Below, one piece after another: positions 1 to 5,626 of a DNA stretch of 14,158 nt. Source of the stretch: JAXHUH01 sp034211175 (lineage in GTDB: Bacteria; Actinomycetota; Acidimicrobiia; Acidimicrobiales; CAIXPF01); the NCBI GenBank assembly GCA_034211175.1, contig JAXHUH010000278.1, forward strand, positions 1-14,158. Reading direction: 5' to 3'. How positions within the stretch are numbered: position 1 is the first letter of the stretch; the number at the start of each line of letters is the position of its first letter. The notes beneath the pieces were generated by a model. That model was not told the DNA's origin. It ran no database searches and saw only the letters and a list, made by a program, of their open reading frames with translations. A program made the translations under genes and the position numbers.

Positions 1-132
1 GTCGGCATCCACGGCACCGACGCCCCCGACAGCATCGGCCGGGCCGCCTCCCACGGCTGCGTGCGGGTCCCGGCCGAGGCCACCGCGATCCTGGCCCGGC
101 TCCCGCTCGGCACTCCCGTCTTCATCGCTTGC
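1..132 (+). CDS. L,D-transpeptidase (YkuD domain), C-terminal end, no stop codon found
   Basis: The frame beginning at base 1 reads IHGT, then ASHGCVRVP, then LGTPVFIA. This is the active-site end of the YkuD/ErfK L,D-transpeptidase family: a conserved His, about 14 residues, then the SHGC(V/A)R box with the nucleophilic Cys (codon 61 bases minus one, at 58-60). Family members form 3-3 cross-links in peptidoglycan or attach proteins to it, outside the membrane. The 5' part lies outside the window. Such proteins normally end within a few residues of a 'TPVFI'-like strand, but here the frame stays open past 132 and runs through the convergent dehydrogenase gene to 1578. The other two forward frames also have no stop before 248. 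The codon at 130-132 is TGC, one base from TGA. The end given is where family similarity stops, not a stop codon. Confidence 0.82.
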
Positions 133-147
133 GGGGGTTGGTCCGGT

Positions 148-172
148 GGGCGGGGGCACGTCGCCCCCGCCC
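148..172. terminator. Hairpin between convergent genes, likely bidirectional terminator
   Basis: A perfect 10-bp inverted repeat (GGGCGGGGGC and GCCCCCGCCC) encloses a 5-base loop. It lies between the L,D-transpeptidase end and the stop of the minus-strand acyl-CoA dehydrogenase at 211. There is no U-tract, as is common for actinobacterial terminators. Its position suggests the plus-strand gene should already have ended before 148. Confidence 0.6.
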
Positions 173-210
173 TCGACCCGCCCCACCCCGGCGTTGCCCG
201 CCCGGACCGC

Positions 211-1470
211 TCAGCTGCCGAAGTCCCAACCGACGCCACCGTTGCGGTAGGCGCCGAGCACGTTCTTGGCGATGAGGATGCGATGGACCTCGTCGGGGCC
301 ATCGGCGATGCGCAGCGTGCGCGAACCCGTGTACATGGCGGCGAGCGGCAGGTCGCCGGTGACGCCCGCGGCGCCCCACACCTGGATCGCCCGGTCGACG
401 ACCCGGTTGAACGCGGCCGGCACGAAGATCTTGATCGACGAGATGTCCGTGCGGGCGTCGACGCCGGCGGCCATCTTCTCGGCGCAGTCGATGGTCATCA
501 GCCGGGCGGCCTGGATGTCCATGTAGGAGTCGGCGATCATCTGCTGGACCATCTGCTTCGACTCGAGCACCCCGCCGTGGACCTCTCGGGTCATGGTCCG
601 CTCGACCATCAGGTCGAACGCGCGCCACATGGCGCCGATCGAGTTCATGCAGTGGTAGACCCGCCCGGCGCCGAGGCGGTCCTGGGCCGCCTGGTGGCCG
701 GTGCCGCGGTCGCCGAGGGCGTTGTCGAGCGGCACCCGCACGTCGTCGTAGATGATCTCGCAGTGGTCGCTCTCGCGGCCCCACACGTTGATGCCCCGCA
801 CGATGTTCACGCCCGGCGTGTCGGCCGGGACGATGATCTGGGTCATCGCCGCGTTGCGGTCGGCGCCGCCCTCCACGTCCTCGGTGCGGCACATGACGAT
901 GAAGAAGTCGGCCTTCATGCCGTTGGACGTGAACCACTTGTGCCCGTTGATGACCCACTCGTCGCCGTCGCGGCGGGCGGTCGTCTTCAGCGAGCGGGGG
1001 TCGGAGCCGGCGGCGTCGGGCTCGGTCATCGAGAACCCCGACTGCATCGTCCCGTCGACCAGCGGGACCAGCCACTTCCGCTTCTGCTCCTCGGTGCCGT
1101 ACTTCACCAGGATCTTCTGGTTGCCCGAGTTCGGGGCGACGACGCCGAACAGCGCCGCCGCGCCGGTCGCGTAGGAGAGCACCTCGTACATGTAGGCGAG
1201 CTCGAGGAAGTCGAGGTCGGCGCCGCCGTACTCGGCCGGCAGGTGCGGGGCCCACAGCCCGGCCTGGCGCACCTTGGTGCGGATCGTCTCCCGTGTCTTG
1301 GCGGCCAGTTCACGGTCGGAGTCGGTCAACGTCTGGCCGGCACGGACCTCGGCCCAGATGAGGTTCTCGTTGGGAACGATCTCGTCGTTGACGATCTTGG
1401 CGGTCAACGCCCGGATCTCGTTGATCCGCTCGGACAGCGTCGGGACCGGCTTCACGTTCATGCGCACCAT
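211..1470 (-). CDS. Acyl-CoA dehydrogenase, ACAD10/11-like
   Basis: This 419-residue protein has the full length of a soluble FAD-dependent acyl-CoA dehydrogenase, which oxidises acyl-CoA to the 2-enoyl-CoA and passes electrons to ETF. Seen: an N-terminal helical domain; the FAD/substrate signature SGFSMTEPDAAGSDP at residues 144-158; WVINGHKWFTSNG at 172-184; QVWGAAG at 363-369; and TLRIADGPDEVHR near 386-396. In medium-chain enzymes a Glu serves as catalytic base in the corresponding YEG position. Here Asp390 of ADGPDEVH aligns there, a pattern I associate with the ACAD10/11 branch. The start is ATG at 1470; a second ATG three codons in (1461) is possible, and neither has a clear ribosome site. 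It follows the LysR gene on the same strand after 118 bases. The acyl substrate cannot be told from the sequence. Confidence 0.93.
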   Translation of the reverse strand: MVRMNVKPVPTLSERINEIRALTAKIVNDEIVPNENLIWAEVRAGQTLTDSDRELAAKTRETIRTKVRQAGLWAPHLPAEYGGADLDFLELAYMYEVLSYATGAAALFGVVAPNSGNQKILVKYGTEEQKRKWLVPLVDGTMQSGFSMTEPDAAGSDPRSLKTTARRDGDEWVINGHKWFTSNGMKADFFIVMCRTEDVEGGADRNAAMTQIIVPADTPGVNIVRGINVWGRESDHCEIIYDDVRVPLDNALGDRGTGHQAAQDRLGAGRVYHCMNSIGAMWRAFDLMVERTMTREVHGGVLESKQMVQQMIADSYMDIQAARLMTIDCAEKMAAGVDARTDISSIKIFVPAAFNRVVDRAIQVWGAAGVTGDLPLAAMYTGSRTLRIADGPDEVHRILIAKNVLGAYRNGGVGWDFGS

Positions 1471-1489
1471 GGGCGCACGCTCGCATCGT

Positions 1490-1516
1490 CCATTGGCCGC
1501 CGGCCAGGGCCGATGG
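1490..1516. promoter_or_regulatory. Inverted repeat upstream of acyl-CoA dehydrogenase
   Basis: CCATTGGCC and GGCCGATGG form 9-base arms with one mismatch (a G-U pair in RNA) around a 9-base spacer. The element sits 20-46 bases before the dehydrogenase ATG, in the 118-base gap after the LysR stop. It could be an operator for the dehydrogenase or a hairpin ending LysR transcription. No convincing -35/-10 pair was seen beside it. Confidence 0.35.
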
Positions 1517-1588
1517 TCCCGACTGAGCGCTCGTTCGACAGGATGCGCGATCCGGGGACTTGGTCAGCCGGCGCGTGACCCGGCGACC

Positions 1589-2599
1589 TCAATCGGCGTG
1601 ATCAGGGGGTGCGACGACCTGGTGGAGCTGGCCGACGAGCCAGCCGGCGGCGTCGTTCGATCGGCCACTCCGCTCGAGCGTGGACACCTCGATCGGGACC
1701 GTGTCACCCGGCAGCGCGACGACCCGGAGGCCGAACGTGGCGGCGTGTCGCTCGGCGAGTCGCCTCGGGCAGGTGGCGATGGCGTCGCTGGCGCCGACGA
1801 TCGCCAGCGCGGTCAACCACGCCGGCACGACCGCGGTGATGCGGATGCCGCGGGGGACGACCTCGTGCTCGTCGCCCTCGCTGCGTGACGCGGCGATGAC
1901 GTGCCCCGCGTCGAGGAAGGTCGTGAGCTCGATCGACGCGCCGATCGTCGGGTGGGCGTCGCGGACCACCACGCAGTACTCGTCGCGGTAGAGGAGCCGC
2001 CTCGTCAGCCCGTCGGGCGTGCCGCTGCCGAACCGGCCGACCCCGAGATCGAGCTCGCCGCGGCGCAGCTCGTCGATGACGGCGCTGTGGTCGGACTGGG
2101 TCGTCACCAGCGACACCCCGGGCGCCGTCGTGCTCCACCGGCGGAGCAGCTCACCGCCGACGGTGGCCACGACGAACTCGGGCATCGCGACCGAGAAGCG
2201 GCGCTCACTGCGACGCGGCTCGAACGGCTCGGGCCCGCCGTGGAGGTCGGCGGCGAGGGCGAGGATGGCGTCGACCCGCGGCCCGAGCTCGATGGCCCGG
2301 CGGGTTGGTTCGAGCCCGTGGGGGCGGCGGACGAACAACGGGTCGTCGTGGATCCTGCGCAGCCTGGCCAGCGCGTGGCTGACCGCCGACTGGCTGAGGT
2401 GTAGCCGCTCGGCCGTGGCGGTGGCGCTCCCGGTCCGCAGGAGCTCACGGAGGACGAGCAGCAGGCGCCCGTCGAGGTGGCGGGCGTGCTCCGGATCGAT
2501 GTCGGCCATGTCGACCGCAGCAGTGGCGGCATCAGCAGTGTCGTCCGCAGCAGCATCGTCATCGGGAGCGGTGGAATCGACAGCATCGATATCAGACAT
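1589..2599 (-). CDS. LysR-family transcriptional regulator with acidic N-terminal extension
   Basis: This is a 336-residue LysR-type regulator. The winged helix-turn-helix is clear at about 57-100: GSATATAERLHLSQSAVSHA, then ARLRRIHDDPLFVRR and a TRRA turn. A periplasmic-binding-protein-like effector domain follows at about 130-330. Residues 1-30 are low complexity, rich in Asp and Ala, and not part of the family; the ATG at 2509 (residue 31) would give a protein of usual length and may be the true start. Neither start has a strong Shine-Dalgarno. The gene is divergent from the PhyH dioxygenase at 2675, with 75 bases between, and shares its strand with the downstream acyl-CoA dehydrogenase. 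By the usual LysR pattern it probably controls the divergent oxygenase and itself. The inducer is unknown. Confidence 0.92.
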   Translation of the reverse strand: MSDIDAVDSTAPDDDAAADDTADAATAAVDMADIDPEHARHLDGRLLLVLRELLRTGSATATAERLHLSQSAVSHALARLRRIHDDPLFVRRPHGLEPTRRAIELGPRVDAILALAADLHGGPEPFEPRRSERRFSVAMPEFVVATVGGELLRRWSTTAPGVSLVTTQSDHSAVIDELRRGELDLGVGRFGSGTPDGLTRRLLYRDEYCVVVRDAHPTIGASIELTTFLDAGHVIAASRSEGDEHEVVPRGIRITAVVPAWLTALAIVGASDAIATCPRRLAERHAATFGLRVVALPGDTVPIEVSTLERSGRSNDAAGWLVGQLHQVVAPPDHAD

Positions 2600-2601
2600 G
2601 C

Positions 2602-2644
2602 AGTGATTTCACTACCACACATATCACCTGGTCGTTACGTTCAC
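2602..2644. promoter_or_regulatory. Divergent control region with palindromes, likely LysR-binding site
   Basis: This is a locally AT-rich stretch between the divergent LysR and PhyH genes. It holds the palindrome AGTGATTTCACT at 2602-2613 (arms AGTGA/TCACT), plus a wider dyad GTGAT (2603-2607) with ATCAC (2623-2627). TCAC half-sites recur at 2609, 2624 and 2641. TACGTT at 2636-2641 fits the actinobacterial TANNNT -10 pattern for the PhyH gene, but no good -35 was found. The palindrome nearly touches the upstream LysR ATG, which suits autorepression. Binding by this regulator is inferred from position. Confidence 0.45.
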
Positions 2645-2662
2645 AGCGTCCGCTTCAACGAT

Positions 2663-2667
2663 GGAGG
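2663..2667 (+). promoter_or_regulatory. Ribosome binding site of the PhyH-type dioxygenase
   Basis: GGAGG lies 7 bases before the ATG at 2675. This decides the start: the same frame is open far upstream into the LysR gene, but only this ATG has a ribosome site and matches the family N-terminus. Confidence 0.75.
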
Positions 2668-2674
2668 ACGACCG

Positions 2675-3532
2675 ATGGACATCCCCGACCCGACCACCGA
2701 CCTCGACCGGGCGCTGCACGACCTCTCGGTCGCCGGCGTCGCCGTGCTCGCCGGCGCGCTCCCCGACGAGCGCGTCGCCGAGGCCCGTGAGCACCTGGAC
2801 GCCGTCGCCGAGGCCGAGCGGCGCGCCGGCACCGCGATCCTCGAGGACGGATCCTCGTCGGACGGGCAGTACCGCTCGGGGGCCAACCAGCGGGTCGTGG
2901 CGCTGCTGGCCAAGGGCGAGGTCTTCCGCCGGCTCGCCGTGGACCGGGCGGTCGTCGAGATCATCCGTCGAGCGTTCGGGGGCACCTACGGGTACCCCGA
3001 CGAGGTCGTCGAGACGTACGGCCTCGATCGCGTGCTGGTCTCGTCGGTCACCGCAAACATCGCACGGCGCGGCGGTCGGGAGATGGGCCTCCACGCGGAC
3101 CAGGGGTTCGTGCCGGCGACCACGCCGTACCCGGTGATCGTCAACGCAGTGTGGCCCCTCGTCGACTTCACGGCCGACAACGGCGCCACGCGGGTCGCTC
3201 CCGGCTCACATCTGCAGGACCAGGTGGCCCTCACGACGCAACCCCCGGCCACGATCGCCGTCGAGGCGCCGGCCGGCAGCGTCGTGCTCGTCGACGGGCG
3301 CACCTGGCACGGGACCGGCGCGAACCGGACGAGCCGGCCACGACCCGCGATCCTCGCCACGTACTGCCGTCCGTGGGTGCGGACCTTCGCGAACCACGCG
3401 CTCGAGCTCGACCCGCAGGTCCTCGTCGACGCGCCGGACGAGCTGCTCGACCTCGTCGGCTATCGCCCGTGGCTCACGTTCGGCCACGCCGAGCACCGCC
3501 ACCTCGAAGCGCTCTCCACCGCCGGCCGGTAG
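2675..3532 (+). CDS. Phytanoyl-CoA dioxygenase (PhyH) family Fe(II)/2-oxoglutarate oxygenase
   Basis: The 285-residue product is a cytoplasmic non-haem iron oxygenase that would hydroxylate or otherwise oxidise a small molecule using O2 and 2-oxoglutarate. The iron-binding triad is visible: His140 and Asp142 in GLHADQG, and the distal His212 in TWHGTGANRT. Arg221 or Arg223 in SRPRPA is placed to bind 2-oxoglutarate. Other PhyH landmarks are NAVWPLVDFTADNGATRVAPGSH (about 157-179) with the usual NG.T...PGSH core. Length and residue order are normal for the family. It faces the LysR gene and is followed after 139 bases by the CxxC protein on the same strand, so the two are probably co-regulated. 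The family includes catabolic and natural-product enzymes; the substrate is not predictable here. Confidence 0.9.
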   Translation: MDIPDPTTDLDRALHDLSVAGVAVLAGALPDERVAEAREHLDAVAEAERRAGTAILEDGSSSDGQYRSGANQRVVALLAKGEVFRRLAVDRAVVEIIRRAFGGTYGYPDEVVETYGLDRVLVSSVTANIARRGGREMGLHADQGFVPATTPYPVIVNAVWPLVDFTADNGATRVAPGSHLQDQVALTTQPPATIAVEAPAGSVVLVDGRTWHGTGANRTSRPRPAILATYCRPWVRTFANHALELDPQVLVDAPDELLDLVGYRPWLTFGHAEHRHLEALSTAGR

Positions 3533-3671
3533 CGCCGACCCGTGCGAGTACGCCGAGCCGGCGCGAGGCGCGGCCGCGGCCCGTGAGTTGGACACGGCGC
3601 GTCGGACCCGACGATCCTCACGCCGCGCCCGCCGGTTCGCGACCCGCGAGCCCGCCGATGAGGGGGAACCG

Positions 3672-4322
3672 ATGCCACGACTGCGACAGGTCCGCCGCGA
3701 CGAGACCGACGACGAGCTGACGCTCCGCATGTACGACCGGCTCTTCGGCCCCGACCGCGACCCGGTCGACGAGCCCGGCACCGCCACCGGAACCCCGGGC
3801 GACTGGTGGACCGTGTTCGCCCTCGTTCCCGAGGTGCTGCGCCACTCCGTCCAGGGCTTCGGGCTCTACCGGTCGCCCGACCGCCACCTCGACCCGGTGC
3901 ACCGCGAGCTCGGCCAGACCCGGGCCGGGTGGCTGCGCCAGAGCCAGTTCGTGTTCTCCCAGCACTGCAAGTCGTGCCGGACGCTCGGCATGGACGACGA
4001 GAAGATCGCGGCGATCGCCCACTGGACCATCTCCGACCGGTTCGACCCGGCGGAGCGGGCGGTGCTCGCCTGGGTCGACGGGCTGGTCGGCGGTGACGGC
4101 CGCATCCCCGACGAGGTGTTCGACGAGCTGAAGCGCCACCTCACCGACGAGCAGATCCTCGAGCTCACCTACATCACGGCGATGTACGAGATGCACGCCA
4201 TCATGACCCGGGCGCTGCGCCTCGAGTTCGACGACCGTGACGACCCGATCGTCGAGGTGCCCGGCGACGAGCGCTCCCTCGCCGCCGACGTCGGCTCGAT
4301 GATCTCCGACCCCAACGCCTGA
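3672..4322 (+). CDS. AhpD / carboxymuconolactone decarboxylase-like protein with CxxC motif
   Basis: The 216-residue all-helical protein starts at an ATG with AGGGGG 5 bases upstream; the frame is open further 5' but lacks another supported start. The core RQSQFVFSQHCKSCRTLGM (about 89-107) followed by DDEKIAAI matches the AhpD-like fold, in which the helix before a Cys pair carries the active site. Cys99 and Cys102 form the CxxC. The His found four residues after the second Cys in AhpD peroxidase is Gly106 here, so alkylhydroperoxidase activity is uncertain. A later helix, TYITAMYEMHAIMTRAL, matches the family's C-terminal part. It lies 139 bases after the PhyH gene on the same strand. Roles of relatives range from peroxide reduction to ring-lactone decarboxylation; the role here is unknown. 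Confidence 0.8.
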   Translation: MPRLRQVRRDETDDELTLRMYDRLFGPDRDPVDEPGTATGTPGDWWTVFALVPEVLRHSVQGFGLYRSPDRHLDPVHRELGQTRAGWLRQSQFVFSQHCKSCRTLGMDDEKIAAIAHWTISDRFDPAERAVLAWVDGLVGGDGRIPDEVFDELKRHLTDEQILELTYITAMYEMHAIMTRALRLEFDDRDDPIVEVPGDERSLAADVGSMISDPNA

Positions 4323-4340
4323 CACCCGAACCGGGCCCCG

Positions 4341-4447
4341 TGGCTGGCGTGGAGGTCCCGGGGTGGAACCCGGAACGGGGTGGTGTTCTCGATCTGGGTT
4401 CCGTGGCGGGCAGGAGGTGCCGGGGGTGGAACCCGGAACGGGGTGGT
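4341..4447. repeat. Two-copy 44-bp repeat, 63-bp period, in convergent intergenic gap
   Basis: Copies lie at 4341-4384 and 4404-4447. The last 25 bases of each (4360-4384 and 4423-4447) are identical, with core GGTGGAACCCGGAAC followed by GGGGTGG; the first 19 are similar. Within each copy GGGGTGG occurs on both sides of AACCCGGAAC. Between the copies, GGGTTCC at 4396-4402 is complementary to GGAACCC at 4365-4371 and at 4428-4434, so alternative hairpins can form. The second copy ends on the first base of the aldo/keto reductase stop. It may serve as a terminator or be a dispersed intergenic repeat. Confidence 0.7.
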
Positions 4448-5382
4448 CAGTCGGTCTCGGAGGCCCGGTCGAGGCGGACGACCTGGTCGCCGGTGAGCTC
4501 GACGCTGTCGACCGACAGGAGCCCCGGGAGCTGGTCGACGGTGCGGGCGCTGGCCAGCGGGGCGACGACCTGGGGCTTCGCGGCCAGCCAGGCGAGGGCG
4601 ATCGTGGCGGGTGAGGTCTCGTGGGCCTCGGCGATCTGGTCGAGCGCCTCGAGCACCCGCCGGCCGCGATCGTCGAGGTAGCGGGACGCCTTTCCGGCCC
4701 GCGGGCTGTCGACCGTCGCGTCGTCGCGGTACTTGCCGGTGAGGAATCCCGACGCCAGCGCGTAGTACGGCACGACCGCGAGGTCCTCGGCGGCGGCGAG
4801 CGCGGCCAGGTCGTTCTCGTAGTCCCGCTCCATCAGGTTGTAGTGGGGCTGGAGCGCGACGTAGCGGGGGAGGCCCTCGGCGTCGGCCGTCTTCAGCGCG
4901 GCCTCCAGCCGGTCGGCGGTGAAGTTCGACGCCCCGATGGCCCGCACCTTGCCGGCCTCGATCAGCTCGCCGAACGCGCCGAGCACCTCGGCGATGGGGA
5001 CGTCGGGATCGTCGCGGTGCGCGTAGTAGAGGTCGATGTGGTCGGTCTGCAGCCGCGTCAGCGACGCGTCGACCGCCCGGCGGATCACGTCCGGCGCCAG
5101 CCCATTGGCCCGGTGGTGCTTGCCGACCTTCGTGGCGAGCACGATGTCGTCCCGGTTGCCCCGGCTCGCCATCCACTCACCGAGGATCGTCTCCGACTCG
5201 CCGCCGTCGTTGCCGTCGGCCCACTGGCTGTACATGTCGGCGGTGTCGATGAAGTCGCCGCCGGCGGCCGAGTACCCGTCGAGCACCGCGAACGACGTCT
5301 CACGGTCGGCGGTCCAGCCGAACACGTTGCCGCCGAGGGCAAGGGGGAAGACGTCGAGGTCGGTGCGTGGGATGCGGGGCAA
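4447..5382 (-). CDS. Aldo/keto reductase, TTG start
   Basis: The 311-residue TIM-barrel NAD(P)H-dependent oxidoreductase has the full catalytic tetrad: Asp46 and Tyr51 in DTADMY, Lys85 in LATKVGK, and His122 in YYAHRDDP. Further family marks are ASNF (after KVRAIG) and ALQPHYNLMER. The frame is open up to 5505, but the extra 41 residues (Arg-rich, no family match) fall in the upstream gap. TTG at 5382 has GAGGAG five bases upstream and gives MPRIPRTDLDVFPLALGGN, a typical AKR beginning, so it was chosen. The gene is convergent with the CxxC gene and divergent from the phosphoesterase-polymerase gene. It resembles AKRs that reduce aldehydes or sugar-like carbonyls; the substrate is not known. 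Confidence 0.92.
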   Translation of the reverse strand: MPRIPRTDLDVFPLALGGNVFGWTADRETSFAVLDGYSAAGGDFIDTADMYSQWADGNDGGESETILGEWMASRGNRDDIVLATKVGKHHRANGLAPDVIRRAVDASLTRLQTDHIDLYYAHRDDPDVPIAEVLGAFGELIEAGKVRAIGASNFTADRLEAALKTADAEGLPRYVALQPHYNLMERDYENDLAALAAAEDLAVVPYYALASGFLTGKYRDDATVDSPRAGKASRYLDDRGRRVLEALDQIAEAHETSPATIALAWLAAKPQVVAPLASARTVDQLPGLLSVDSVELTGDQVVRLDRASETD

Positions 5383-5387
5383 GGGTG

Positions 5388-5393
5388 CTCCTC
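5388..5393 (-). promoter_or_regulatory. Ribosome binding site supporting the TTG start of the aldo/keto reductase
   Basis: Minus-strand GAGGAG ends five bases before TTG at 5382-5380. The site decides the start codon, since no ATG or GTG with a ribosome site occurs near the family N-terminus. Confidence 0.7.
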
Positions 5394-5626
5394 GTCGGCG
5401 ACGGCCGAGCACCTCGGTCCGGGCGATCGGCCGCCGGTCGCTTCGTTGGTATGTCGCAGTGGTCTGTTCGTCGGTCGGCCCCACCGTTGTTACCGCGGAT
5501 GACACCGTTCATGCGTGTCGGCCGCCACCGATCGCCACGGTGCGTTCCCCTGATCCCGACCAGCCCGTGTGGTGGGAGGGTTGGCACGGTCGGTTCCGGG
5601 GCCCGGTGCTGGGGTAGACAGCGCAC
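5394..5626. other. Divergent intergenic region between aldo/keto reductase and phosphoesterase-polymerase gene
   Basis: About 230 bases separate two divergent starts and must hold both promoters. The part at about 5448-5520 is poorer in GC than its surroundings, as expected for promoters. I see no convincing -35/-10 pair and no strong palindrome. Before the ATG at 5627 only a weak GGGG (5611-5614) could serve as ribosome site. Confidence 0.35.

Noticed and set aside
61..1578. Long plus-strand open frame of 505 codons continuing from the L,D-transpeptidase
   Set aside because: After about base 132 it is purely antisense to the well-supported acyl-CoA dehydrogenase and has no recognisable domain; GC-rich antisense frames are often open.
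4341..4447. CRISPR-like array or minisatellite
   Set aside because: Only two copies occur, spacing is too short for distinct spacers, and no cas gene is present.
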